Origin: Arctopsyche grandis
Taxonomy: Eukaryota > Arthropoda > Insecta > Trichoptera > Hydropsychidae
Length of the DNA stretch: 64,000 nt
Direction of reading: 5' to 3'
NCBI RefSeq assembly: GCF_051622035.1
Contig: NC_135355.1
Coordinates: 25,275,986-25,339,985 of the forward strand
Position numbers and translations under genes: made by a program. Shown in pieces: positions 37,850 through 48,440 of this stretch. The notes beneath the pieces were generated by a model. That model did not search any database, had not been told where the DNA came from, and saw only the letters and a list, made by a program, of their open reading frames with translations. Within the stretch, counting starts at the first letter, position 1, and each line of letters opens with the position of its first letter.

Positions 37850-38690
37850 CCCCATTGCATTCTATAGAGTCCAGACATGGAAAGCTTCTAAAGAGAGAAA
37901 TGGTCATGTTAGATGTCTTTGAAATGTGGTGCTGGAGATAGATTTCATGGATCGCAAGATGAACGAACATCACCTTCAAAAAGCTGGCAGTTTCAGACTC
38001 TCCACAACATTTTATTTTATTTTTTATATATATATATATACCAGGAAGACCCCAATGCGCCTTCCTAGACAACGAATTACAAACATTGCAGCATTTTTTA
38101 TCACATAAATCACTGTATTTCGAGAGGCTGGAGAGTACGAAATTAACACTTAATTAATTAATGAATAGACTTTTACATAAATTTTTACATATTGTTCATA
38201 ATTCAAATATTTATGACAGCGGGTAGGATGATTTTTTCAAATTTGGGGAACCGTTTCAACAGTGAAAATCAGATAAATTGGCAAACTCCGATAAGAAACG
38301 ATCGACTTGGAGTTACAAATATCAAAGTCTAACTAGCAATATTAAAGATTAGCACAGGATCGAACCCAGTAATATCTCGGTGCTAAACATAAAAGCAACT
38401 ACCGAGCCATATTGCTGGCTAGAATCTAACATGTAGAAAAAGGATTTGGTCATATTGCTAGGAAGGATGTGAAGAGTCTAAACAAGCTGGTAGTCACCGT
38501 ATCACTGGAGGAAGGCGAGCGAGACAGTTTCCCATAAGATTCAGATAAGATTAAAGAACTGATGGGATTGTCCTTAAACGTTGATTTCAACTAGACACAG
38601 GACCGGGAGAAGTGGAGGTGGATCGTCCACCTGTTTCTAGACGATATAAATGACCACGACGTTTAGCATTGATCAAACGAGAAAGAAGAT
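37850..38690 (+). mobile_element. LINE (RTE-like) C-terminal fragment interrupted by a SINE
   Basis: Near 37905-37990 decayed frames read DVFEMWCW and FKKLAVSDSP. Near 38446-38690 they read FGHIARKDVKSLNKLVV, then EKWRWIVH and RRLALIKREER. These are the end of endonuclease/reverse-transcriptase proteins common in insect genomes. The gap holds an (AT)n run and the SINE at 38230-38425. Multiple stops show a dead copy. Confidence 0.6.
38230..38425 (-). mobile_element. tRNA-derived SINE
   Basis: On the minus strand an A-box-like TGGCTCGGTAGTTGC (near 38393-38408) is followed by a B-box GGGTTCGATCC (38358-38368) and then a tRNA-unrelated body shared with 36410-36536. The spacing fits an internal pol III promoter. 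No cloverleaf acceptor stem is intact, so it is not a functional tRNA gene. Confidence 0.7.
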
Positions 38691-38979
38691 ACTAAAAAAG
38701 ACTAATTATCAATACTTTTCGTATCACAATGATAAATTGCCCGAATAATCAAATGTTTGTAGATTTCAAGTATGGAAAATCTTTATATTTCCAGTTTCAA
38801 ATTTTATACTCAAAAAGTTGAAGTTCAACGGATTTTTGATCTAATGTTAGCTTTGAATCTAACTAGCGTTTAGTATTTATATTTTGCATAATAGAATATT
38901 CTATTTACACGTGGTTTATTTATTTTTTTTATTTATTTTAAACAGACCATTGTGGCATAACAGGAATTCCTAAAGCGCC

Positions 38980-40395
38980 ACAATGGTCAAAAAATATAAC
39001 ACAAAAAAGAAAAAAAACAAAATAACAATTAACATAAACATAAATACATCCATACATACATAAAAAATAGCATTTATAATAACAGATAAAGTAAAAATAT
39101 CAAATAAAATATAGCATAAGGAATGCCTTGCACCTACAGCCAGTTTCAATAAATATGTAAGAAACAACTACAAATACAAAACATCCCTGTAAGGCCCAAA
39201 TGGAAGAGAGTTAATCAAAATTTCACTCATAAATCACAATCAATCATGAAAACAATGAAAACAATTTTATTTTATTAATTGAAAAATCAACAGACAGGAT
39301 GTACAGAGATAGGTATAAAAAAAACAAAAAGTAAATAAATAATATATGTAACATCCGAGTCCAATAATAGATTTTTACAAAAATGAAAAAGATAAATATA
39401 AGGAAAACAAATTAAAAAGTAAAGAATAAAGGCATGACAAAATATGTAGTACATTGCATAATTAAACTATAGTATTAAAATATTTGGAAAAGGTTATAAG
39501 ATAGAATATAAGAAGAAATTGAAATTTACAAATATAAAAAACAAATGAAAAAGGTAAATACAAAATAAACAAATGAAAAGGAAAAGAATGAAAGCTATAA
39601 TATGATTAAATAGCACATTACATAACTAAACTAAAGTATAAAAATAATGGAAATATTGGAAAAATAGAATAGGAGAAAAAATGAATCAATCGGTCAAGAT
39701 TCTCTTGATGTTAGACCTGAATTGATGTAGGGAAATACCAAACAGATCAACCTCATTCAGCTCTCCGTTAAACATACGATAAACGCGCTGCAGATAAAAA
39801 TATTTTTGGGAATTAGTATTGAAAGGATCAAGTGAAAAGAGTGCAACGCGTCTAGAGTATCGAACTGGGATTCTGAAATTAACCTTATTCAGTAAATCAG
39901 AACAATCAAGGAAACCATTTATGAGCTTAAAGAAGAATATAGCATCAGTATGTCGTCGCCTGACAGAAAGATTGTTAAAAGAAAGGATTTTTAAAATGTC
40001 GGAAACAGTAGAATGGGTATAGGTAGGAAAAAGGTAGCGTAAGGATTTAATAAATTTAAGTTGAACTTTCTCAATACAATTAATATGGGATAAATAAAAA
40101 GGTGACCAGATAATTGAGGCAAATTCAAGGTGAGACCTTACAAAGGAAAAATAAAGTAATTTTAGTACATAAGGATCATTAAAGGGTTTTGTTGAGCGGA
40201 GTAGGAATCCAAGAGATTTAAATGCTTTGTTGGTAATAAAAGAAATATGTTCAGAGAAATCTAGTTTATTATTGAGTATTACACCAAGATCTTTAATAGA
40301 AGATGACGTGTTAAGGATTGAATGATTTAATTGATATTGATTAGTAATAATTGACTTATTTCTAGTGAAATTTAAAATAGAGCATTTTTATGAAA
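38980..40395 (-). mobile_element. 5' truncated LINE, reverse-transcriptase C-terminal part and 3' UTR
   Basis: The minus-strand frame from about 40390 to 39690 translates with blocks such as IKDLGVILNNKLDFSEHI, SFVRSHLEFASIIWSP and QLKFIKSLRYLFP, the region downstream of the RT domain in Jockey/CR1-type LINEs. It is related to but clearly different from the element at 43051. About 700 bp of A-rich 3' UTR follows to the left. Confidence 0.7.
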
Positions 40396-40688
40396 CAAAC
40401 ACAATGCCATTTTGAAGAATTGGAACATTGACAACTTTTAATGATAAACAACTTAGTCAATGGAATATTGGGAAATGTGGATGTGGCTCGATTTGCAATA
40501 CAAAATGGAAAAATTATCATCACCAAAATGGAACCTTATTTGAGTGCTCATAATTGCCGAAATTCTCAATGCTTTTTGGATAGGATAAATATTCAGTAAT
40601 TTCGTATTAAACTGTATAAACCGAAAAGAAGCGAACGACTCGATTGCTGACATACACGTATATCAAGTATTTAACGTTATTGTTAATA

Positions 40689-41708
40689 TCTAATATATAA
40701 TTTCGAAAGTTTGTATCGTTTGGGAACTTCGAAAACAAAACAAAGTTTCTATGACGACAATTCAATTGGTTGAATATTATATTATTATTCGATTCAAATA
40801 AATTTAAGGGGGTATTCTAGTCTAGAAATTTGAAGAAATCGATTTTTTTTCTTTCATATTTTCAAAGCTTAAACCTTTAAAAATATGTCCTAAAGAAGAT
40901 TTTTTAAAATTCAAATTATTTTCGGAGATATAGCTGCTTTAGTGACGTGGCATCTGACCGGCACGTAAGCTAACCCGAAACTTTAAACGCGTTTTTCTCG
41001 AAACTACTTTTTTCGAGACGGTTGACATGATATCTCAAGTTATACTGGACCAATTTACTTGACATTTGGTGTGAGCCTTTTCTATACATTCCTCTATCGC
41101 ATGAACTAGAACTATGACAAAATTCCAATTTTTACTATTTTTAAAAAATTCGGAAGTCAAAAAAACTGGTAAAAAATAGACTTTTTATTTCAAACAGCCG
41201 CTTTAAAACAAAATTACATTTATAGTATAAATTTCAAATTATTTGAAAATTTTATTTAAAATTATTTTATTTAAAACTTAATATAAAATGCTATTTTGCG
41301 AAAAAAAATTTGTTTGACTTTTCCGTAGTTCATGCCATAGCAGCATTTGTTTGGATTAAGAATTAATTTACTTTTTTGATTTTGGAATACTAGGAGGGTT
41401 GGAACCGTGTCAACCAGGGCGCACCATTTTTTTGAGACCCCTCACTTCATCAGCCTGTAACTTTTTGAATTTTTTCCTTTGATCTTCTTTTCTATGTATT
41501 CTTCAAACATTAATAAATATTTGGTAAAATAATGGCTAGTAAAAATATTTTTTGTTTTTTTTATTGCACCTGAAAAAATACCTAAAATTCATGCCTCTAG
41601 ACTAGAATACCCCCTTAATAAAAAAAAGCATGAATATTTACAATTAGATTCGCCATGTTTAAGCTGTTTATATTACAAATACTGAGCGAAGCCGGGTTAA
41701 ACAACTAG
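40689..41708 (+). mobile_element. Helitron-like element (family A) carrying a nested TTAA element
   Basis: Begins TCTAATATATAATTTCG after an A and ends GAGCGAAGCCGGG...CTAG before a T. Without the 40808-41618 insertion it is about 209 bp, close to the 180 bp relative at 22858. No coding capacity. Confidence 0.65.
40808..41614. mobile_element. piggyBac-like TTAA element, 807 bp, nested in a Helitron-like element
   Basis: Ends GGGGGTATTCTAGTCTAGA and its inverse TCTAGACTAGAATACCCCC are perfect 19 bp inverted repeats. TTAA occurs at 40804-40807 and 41615-41618. The unoccupied site with a single TTAA can be read in the related element at 22858 (ATTCAAATAAATTTAATAAA). No transposase is visible. 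TTAA duplication is the piggyBac signature, but GGGGG ends are not the usual CCY. Confidence 0.8.
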
Positions 41709-41906
41709 TAATATAATAAGTGTGAATCATGTTATAAAGGATTTTATCGATAAAAAAATGCTGATGAACCAAATTAAATAAATACAAACAACTGACAAGT
41801 ACGTCAATAAAAGTATTTGAATTCATCACAGAAATGGGTCGTATTATTGATTATTGACAAACTAGTCTAAAAATGCGAAATGATTTTATTAAATTTGTTA
41901 CTAGGT

Positions 41907-43042
41907 CAGCGGTTTCCAAACTGGGAGGCGCGGACTATTGCCAGGGGAGGCGCCAAAACTTTTTAATAAAAAAATAATTTTCATACCATAATATCTACAA
42001 ATAAATAAAACTTCATATCGTAGCTTAACAGTAAAAATTCAATGCATGAATGTTTATTTTTATTTTTCTCTCATTTTTATATACACATTTAATTAGCAAC
42101 CTTTCTCGAAGAAAACCTCTCGATAATTTAATTGTTAAACTTGCCTATTTGGTTGAAATTTTTGGAAAATTGAGGGGTTTAAATAAATCAATGCAGGGAT
42201 CAAAAATACATCCACTTGTTCAAAAAGACAAAGTAAAAGCTTTCATTAAAAAGTTGAAGTTATGGAAATTAAATTTACAAAAGAATGAATTGGATATGTT
42301 TTCACTTTCCAAAGATTTCTGGGCCACAGCCAATATTGAAGCAAGTACAAATCTTTTTATTGACCTCTTGGATGGTTTAGTGCTGCATTTTTCCAATTAT
42401 TTCAAAGACCTTGATTTCTCAAAGTTTTTGTGTATACAGAATCCATTAAACTACAATGAAGAAGACGAATTCGAACTGACAACCATCGAAAAAGAAAAAT
42501 TGATAGAATTATCATGCGATAGCTCACTAAAAAAAAAGTTTCAAAATGAAACCATAATTCAATTTTGGATGAATCTTAGTGGAGAGTATGAATCTTTGTA
42601 TTGCAAAGCAATGCAAGTGTTTCTACCGTTTGTAACGTATTATTTATGCGAAACGGGCTTTTCGGCACTAGCTGCAATGAAAACCAAATATCGAGCCAGG
42701 TCAATAGTCGAAAAGGAGTTACGAGTGGCACTCTTCATATTGCCCCCAAGATTTGATAAACTTTGTGCCAATAAACAACAACATCATTCGCATTAAATTT
42801 TGATGTGTTAGATGTAGTTTAATTAGTAATTTAATATAATAATAAATATACGTGTTCGTATAAATTTATGTTATAGCAAAACCTTTTTATTATTCTGTCT
42901 ATTGTAGTGTTCAGTATTTTTTTTTTAAATAAAGGTTTATTATTTAAAACGTGTCTATATTATTATATATATTAAAAAATAAAAGGTAGGGAGGCGCGGA
43001 AAAAAAAAGGAGGCGTAGTAGCATAAAGTTTGGAAACCGCTG
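41907..43042 (+). mobile_element. hAT element with intact ends, 1136 bp
   Basis: Terminal repeats CAGCGGTTTCCAAACT (left) and, inverted, CAGCGGTTTCCAAACT (right) are perfect over 16 bp. The flanks TACTAGGT at 41899-41906 and 43043-43050 are identical. This is a recent-looking, internally deleted copy that keeps the 3' half of the transposase gene. Confidence 0.92.
42050..42796 (+). CDS. hAT transposase C-terminal fragment (SCAND3/ZBED5-like)
   Basis: 248 codons open from ATG to stop. The C-terminus TYYLCETGFSALAAMKTKYR followed by ELRVAL resembles the hAT dimerisation domain of the SCAND3/ZBED5/FAM200 group of domesticated and mobile hAT proteins. The N-terminal BED zinc finger and first catalytic residues are absent, so the product could not be a complete transposase. 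The first 20 residues are hydrophobic and probably noncoding sequence joined by a deletion. The absence of stops suggests a young copy. Confidence 0.75.
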   Translation: MFIFIFLSFLYTHLISNLSRRKPLDNLIVKLAYLVEIFGKLRGLNKSMQGSKIHPLVQKDKVKAFIKKLKLWKLNLQKNELDMFSLSKDFWATANIEASTNLFIDLLDGLVLHFSNYFKDLDFSKFLCIQNPLNYNEEDEFELTTIEKEKLIELSCDSSLKKKFQNETIIQFWMNLSGEYESLYCKAMQVFLPFVTYYLCETGFSALAAMKTKYRARSIVEKELRVALFILPPRFDKLCANKQQHHSH

Positions 43043-43050
43043 TACTAGGT

Positions 43051-44460
43051 AGAATAAATGTATATATTTTTTATTTTACAAAATCAATTAATCAAGCACA
43101 CTCGTCTAACAGATTGCTCAAAAGCGACGAGTGTGCTAAAAAGATTAAGAAGTACAATGGGAAAAAATACATGTTAAATAAACAAATTATATATACAAAT
43201 ATACAAATTAAATAAGGAAAGGATAACTAAATAAAACATGAAATCATAATTAGAAACACTAACTCAATCTTTCTAAATGGTCACGACCTCCATAACTTAA
43301 GAAGTGGTGCAGAGAATGAAGAGAGACGTGACAAATGTCAATGGCACCATCCAGTGAATTTAAGAAACGGAGGCCGCGAGGAATGAGAGAATAACTAAAT
43401 GCCACAGTTCTAGCTAAAGGAGTGTGAAAAAGGGGACGATGGCGGGTCCATATCACACTCTCTGGAGCATGAAGGCCCAACTCAGCCAGGATAGACGGAC
43501 AGGAGATACAGCCTCTAAATATGGAAAACAAGAACTTGATGAGGGCAACACTCCTCCTGTGGTCAAGAGAAGTGTAGCCGACCATACCCATGACGAATTT
43601 TGAAGGAAATAAGTATGGGTAAATCCCATATTGCTCCTTATAAACCAGTCTGAGAAATCGTCTTTGGACAAGTTCAAGCTTCACAGATAGAGACTTGGTG
43701 TAAGGATTCCAGATTATAGAGGCGTATTCCAAGATACTCCTAACTAGAGCATTGTACAGCAATCTTAAAACAGCGGGATTATGGTAGTGTCGAGAATTAC
43801 GAAAGACAAACCCAAGCATTCGTGAGGCAGAGGAACACACAGAGTCGATATGAACGGAGAAATTTAGGTCACTCTGGAATGCAAACCCAAGATCAACAGT
43901 TGAATCGATCCAGTTCAATAAAAAGTTACCAACAAGATATGGAAAGGTACGATCGGGGGGTGGATCTGGATCTGGAGTAACACATAACCTTGCACTTGGA
44001 GACATTAAGAGGCAAACAGTTGGTTAACGACCAATCATGAAGAGCATTAAGATCATCTTGTAAAAGCTCGCAAGAACGTTCAGAATCGAAACTCAAATAG
44101 AGCTTTAAATCATCAGCGTATAGTGAGAAACGAAAATTGACCAGTTTAATACTAATATCATTTACAAATAAATTGAATAACAAGGGCCCTAGGTTAGAGC
44201 CTTGTGGAACTCCTGAGCCAGAGAAATAGAGACGGGAGCAAGCGGAACCGAAGGCTACAAATTGTTGACGATCCAGAAGATAAGATCTAAAAAACTGGAC
44301 CAATCTGTCATGAAATCCGTATGCGGACATTTTCTTTAATAAAATACAATGATTTAATTTATCAAAAGCTTTCTGGAAATCGGTATAAATTACGTGTACA
44401 GATAAATGACGGTCTAGAGAACGGTGAACATAATTGGTAAACTCAAACAGATTCATGTTC
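43051..44460 (-). mobile_element. 5' truncated non-LTR retrotransposon (Jockey/CR1-like) with one frameshift
   Basis: Two overlapping minus-strand frames (43926-44576 and 43259-44005) make one reverse transcriptase: VIYTDFQKAFDKLNH, GVPQGSNLGPLLFNLFVND, catalytic YADDLKLY, LNVSKCKVMCYSR, then the downstream block RSILEYASIIWNPY and HRRSVALIKFLFSIF. The frames meet at about 43930-44000, where a frameshift breaks the gene. The 5' part of the RT and the endonuclease are missing. Its 3' end abuts the hAT target site. Confidence 0.85.
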
Positions 44461-44599
44461 ATCGACGTATGCGTTATATGTATATTGTCACTGTTTTGAC
44501 CGACATATCGATTGAATTTGAAAACGCGAACGCACCACACCACATTCATATACGTATAAAATGGTGACATTAACATTGAAATAAAAACATCGTTTTATA

Positions 44600-45330
44600 A
44601 ATAGTGACGGCATTGGAGTAACGGCGATCGTTTTTCGTGGAGCACATATGGTCAGTTTTGACAGGCGTTGTTGTGACAAGAGAATGTGAGATGTTGTGTT
44701 GTCGGTGCTGCTCGCCTGGCATCAAAGACGATATCGTATCAGACGAAACCTGATGGGGAAGTAGGGTTGGGGTGGGGTGGGGTGGGGTGGGGTTGAGGGG
44801 AATGTAGTGCAGTGGTGTATTCATATTCGTACCCGTGTGCGTGTGCGTGTGCGTGTGCGTGACAGTGTGTGTGGCGGGCATGAGCGCGTGCGCCAACGCC
44901 ACCAGCAGCAGCGCCCCGCGCGCCCCCATCCCGGCCGTTGTCGCTGCCGCTGCCGCTCCCTCTTCCGCTTCCACTTCGGCGCCCGCTCCCCTTCGCGCCC
45001 CCCCCCCGCACTCTCCTCGCCCCTCGCCCGTCTCCCGTCTCGCGACTCGCGACTCGCGGAGTCTTTGCTCGGGCAGCGCCGATCACTCGTCCAATGACGA
45101 CCGCCGCCGGCCGCCCCGCGCGCCGCTCTCCCACTCTCCCACTCTCCGTTCTCCTCTCCCTTTCCCCCACCGCTTCGTCTCCGTCGCACTCCCCCGCCCG
45201 TCCCCTCTCTCTTCTCTCGCCTCCCCACTCTCGCCAATCGCGAATACTGCCACTACGCGCACTACTGCCACTCTAACTGTAAGGATTGTAAATAGGTTTT
45301 TGAGCTCTTTTTCCTATTATGCTGTAGATT
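44600..45330. promoter_or_regulatory. CpG-rich block, probable promoter
   Basis: This is a GC- and CpG-rich stretch with (GGGGT)n, (GTGTGC)n and C-rich runs, not obviously repetitive elsewhere in the window. Overlapping open frames on both strands reflect composition. The best explanation I have is the promoter and first exon of TMEM131 on the minus strand (44833-44974). A promoter for a plus-strand transcript is not excluded. Confidence 0.4.
44833..44974 (-). other. TMEM131: Candidate distal first exon of TMEM131
   Basis: The minus-strand frame from ATG at 44974 encodes an Ala/Gly-rich start then a signal-peptide-like core MGARGALLLVALAHALMPA and a short Thr-His run from a (CA)n repeat. A possible donor (ACGG then GTACGA) at 44833/44832 leaves phase 1. 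This is exactly what is needed by an acceptor at 35658 (TATTTTCAG), which would start exon 2 at 35657 in frame (VGIEDSLLDG). It would give 2063 aa. It lies in the only CpG-rich block upstream of TMEM131. The donor is mediocre and the link is inferred. Confidence 0.45.
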
Positions 45331-45599
45331 AACATTAGAATAATATACTATACTAGCTGTATTACCCGGCTTCGCTCAGTGTTTATAATATAAACCGCTT
45401 AAACATGACTAAGCTAATTTAATTAAAAAAAAAAAAAAATTAAAAAAAAATTTAAAAATTAAAAAAAAAAATAAAAAAAAAATAAAAAAAAAATCAAAAA
45501 AAAAAATTAAAAAAAAATAAAAAAAAAATAAAAAAAAAATTAAAAAAAAAATTTTTTAAAAAATCAAAAAAAAAAAATCAAAATTTTTTTTTGCCTTCT

Positions 45600-46440
45600 A
45601 GGGCTTCGCCCTCGGCGCCCCCCTGAGCCTTTGCCTTCTAGGGCTTCGCCCCTCCACGCCCCATGAGCAATTGCCGTTTAGGGCTTCGCCCCCCTTAGTT
45701 AATGCCTTTTAGGGCTTCGCCCCTCCGCACCCCCATGATTAAATGCCGTCTAGGGCTTCGCCCCCCTTAGTTAATGCCTTTTAGGGCTTCGCCCCCCGCG
45801 CCCCCAAGATTAATTGCCGTTTAGGGCTTCGCCCCCCTTAGTTAATGCCTTTTAGGGCTTCGCCCCTCCGCGCCCCCATGATTAAATGCCGTCTAAGGCT
45901 TCGCTCCCATGATCAGTTGCCTTTTAGGGCTTCGCCCCCCACGCCCCCAAGATTAATTGCCGTTTAGGGCTTCGCCCCCCTTAGTTAATGCCTTTTAGGG
46001 CTTCGCCCCTCCGCGCCCCCATGATTAAATGCCGTCTAAGGCTTCGCCCCCATGATCAGTTGCCTTTTAGGGCTTCGCCCCCCGCGCCCCCAAGATTAAT
46101 TGCCGTTTAGGGCTTCGCCCCCCTTAGTTAATGCCTTTTAGGGCTTCGCCCCTCCGCGCCCCCATGATTAAATGCCGTCTAAGGCTTCGCCCCCATGATC
46201 AGTTGCCTTTTAGGGCTTCGCCCCCCGCGCCCCCAAGATTAATTGCCGTTTAGGGCTTCGCCCCCCTTAGTTAATGCCTTTTAGGGCTTCGCCCCTCCGC
46301 GCCCCCATGATTAAATGCCGTCTAAGGCTTCGCCCCCATGATCAGTTGCCTTTTAGGGCTTCGCCCCTCCGCGCCCCCATGATTAATTGCCGTCTAGGGC
46401 TTCGCCCCCCTTAGTTAATGCCTATTAGGGCTTGCGCCCC
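45600..46440. repeat. 143 bp higher-order tandem repeat
   Basis: Four related subunits of about 31-41 bp, each centred on TTTAGGGCTTCGCCC (or TCTAAGGCTTCGCCC), form a 143 bp unit. The marker GATCAGTTGCC recurs at 45911, 46054, 46197 and 46340, exactly 143 bp apart. The first 300 bp are less regular. Confidence 0.9.
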
Positions 46441-47225
46441 ATGAGGCTGGGCCCCCCGGGCCCCCTTCGGGGCCCCACGGGGCTGCGCCCCTTGTGGCGC
46501 CCCCTTTTGAGCCCCATGGGGCTGCGCCCCATGAGGCTGGGCCCCCCGCGCCCCCTTCGGGGCTTCACGGGGCTGCGCCCCTTGTGGCACCCCCTTTTGA
46601 GCCCCATGGGGCTGCGCCCCATGAGGCTGGGCCCCCCGGGGCCCCTTCGGGGCCCCACGGGGCTGCGCCCCTTGTGGCGCCCCCTTTTGAGCCCCATGGG
46701 GCTGCGCCCCATGAGGCTGGGCCCCCCGGGCCCCCTTCGGGGCCCCACGGGGCTGCGCCCCTTGCGGCGCCCCCTTTTGAGCCTCATGGGGCTGCGCCCC
46801 ATGAGGCTGGGCCCCCCGGGCCCCCTTCGGGGCCCCACGGGGCTGCGCCCCTTGTGGCGCCCCCTTTTGAGCCCCATGGGGCTGCGCCCCATGAGGCTCG
46901 GCCCCCCGGGCCCCCTTCGGGGCCCCACGGGGCTGTGCCCCTGTTGGCGCCCCCTTTTGAGCCCCATGGGGCTGCGCCCCATGAGGCTGGGGCCCCACGG
47001 GGCTGTGCCCCTTGTGGCGCCCCCTTTTGAGCCCCATGGGGCTGCGCCCCATGAGGCTGGGCCTCCCGGGCCCCCTTCGGGGCCCCACGGGGCTGCGCCC
47101 CTTGTGGCGCCCCCTTTTGAGCCCCATGGGGCTGCGCCCCATGAGGCTGGGGCCCCACGGGGCTGCGCCCCCCGGGCCCCCTTCGGGGCTGCGCCCCTTG
47201 TGGCGCCCCTGGCGGGGCCCCATGA
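46441..47225. repeat. 90 bp GC-rich tandem repeat
   Basis: The unit carries GCCCCATGAGGCTGGG, CCCCCTTCGGGGCC and GGCGCCCCCTTTTGAG. CTTTTGA recurs every 90 bp from 46503 to 46953, then after 70 and 90 bp. Because 90 is a multiple of three, long frames stay open in several phases on both strands; these are not genes. Confidence 0.92.
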
Positions 47226-47525
47226 AGCTACTCGCCTTGCGCCCCCGCGGGGGTGAATCCATTGAAACGAAAAAAACAAATCGGCGCCCATGGATCGAAA
47301 AAAAAAAATCGAATCACGTGTTCGATGACGTCACCGATCTACGGACGACGAAGACGACGACGACCAAGGATATTTACATATTTACATACATACAAAGTCT
47401 CTTTCCAAATTATAGATTAGAAGATTATAGATTAGATATAGAAACGGACTGTCGCTAAATATATTTGTATATTTGTATATTTGTATGTGACGGACGATCA
47501 ACCATCAACCAGTATGGGGAACAAA

Positions 47526-47830
47526 TTTTTTTTTTTTTTCATATTTTTCAGTTTTTTAATTTTTTTCATTTTTTCAGTTTTTTCATTTTTTTCATTTTTT
47601 CAGTTTTTTCATTTTTTTCATTTTTTCAGTTTTTTCATTTTTTTCATTTTTTTCATTTTTTCAGTTTTTTCATTTTTTTCATTTTTTTCATTTTTTTCAT
47701 TTTTTCAGTTTTTTCATTTTTTTCATTTTTTCAGTTTTTTCATTTTTTTCATTTTTTCAGTTTTTTCATTTTTTTCATTTTTTCAGTTTTTCATTTTTTT
47801 CATTTTTTTCATTTTTTCAGTTTTTTCATT
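47526..47830. repeat. T-rich tandem array (TTTTTTCATTTTTTCAG type)
   Basis: Units of TTTTTTCA and TTTTTTCAG alternate through about 300 bp. Frames read as Phe/Ile/Ser runs and are not coding. Confidence 0.92.
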
Positions 47831-48440
47831 GCCGGGGGCGCTGGCGGCGCTGGGGGCGAAGCCCCCGGGGTGCCAAAGGCATCGGGGCGCTGGGGGCGCC
47901 GGAGGCGTCGGCGGCGCTGGGGGCGAAGCCCACGGGATGCCGAAGGCATCGGGGACGCTGGGGGCGAAGCCCCCGGGGTGCCGAAGGCATCGGGGGGGCT
48001 GGGGGCGACGGGATGCCGAAGGCATCGGGGACGCTGGGGGCGAAGCCCCCGGGGTGCCGAAGGCATCGGGGGGGCTGGGGGCGAAGCCCCCGGGGTGCCG
48101 AAGGCATCGGGGGGGCTGGGGGCGAAGCCCCCGGGGTGCCGAAGGCATCGGGGGGGCTGGGGGCGACGGGATGCCGAAGGCATCGGGGACGCTGGGGGCG
48201 AAGCCCCCGGGGTGCCGAAGGCATCGGGGGGGCTGGGGGCGCCGGAGGCGTCGGCGGCGCTGGGGGCGAAGCCCCCGGGGTGCCGAAGGCATCGGGGGTG
48301 CTGGGGGCGCCGGAGGCGTCGGCGGCGCTGGGGGCGAAGCCCCCGGGGTGCCGAAGGCGTCGGGGGCGCCGGAGGCGTCGGCGGCGCTGGGGCCGAAGGC
48401 CCCGGAGCGACGGAGGCATCGGGGGCAAAGGCGTCAGGAG
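47831..48440. repeat. GC-rich tandem array (GGGGGCGAAGCCCCC type)
   Basis: Units of about 42-57 bp combine CTGGGGGCGAAGCCCCCGGG, GTGCCGAAGGCATCGGG and GGGCGCCGGAGGCGTCGG. The palindrome GGGCGAAGCCC is the inverse of the core of the 45600 array. Confidence 0.9.

Larger units (their letters stand above)
45353..47436 (-). mobile_element. Helitron-like element (family A), reversed, filled with GC-rich satellites
   Basis: On the minus strand the element starts TCTAATC...TATAATTTGGAAAG (right end, 47436) and ends GAGCGAAGCCGGG...CAGCTAG at 45353 next to a T. These are the ends seen at 22858 and 40689. The right end shows a 15 bp duplication (ATTATAGATTAGA twice). The interior is an A-rich tract (45421-45590), a 143 bp higher-order repeat (45600-46440) and a 90 bp repeat (46441-47225). 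No protein-coding gene. Confidence 0.6.

Noticed and set aside
38340-38425. Possible tRNA gene (A and B boxes on the minus strand)
   Set aside because: Boxes are present but no acceptor stem or anticodon arm folds, and the downstream body is shared with 36410-36536; it is a SINE.
44739-45332. Several Arg/Ser/Pro-rich open frames on both strands
   Set aside because: They reflect CpG-rich composition; only the signal-peptide-like frame at 44833-44974 has a splice phase that fits a neighbouring gene.
45600-46440. CRISPR-like regular repeats
   Set aside because: The units are contiguous tandem repeats without unique spacers, in an intron-bearing eukaryotic genome.
46411-47291. Long open frames of 270-290 codons on both strands
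   Set aside because: They arise from a 90 bp GC-rich tandem repeat whose period is a multiple of three, so several phases stay open together. Composition is Pro/Gly/Ala/Arg repeats with no domain.
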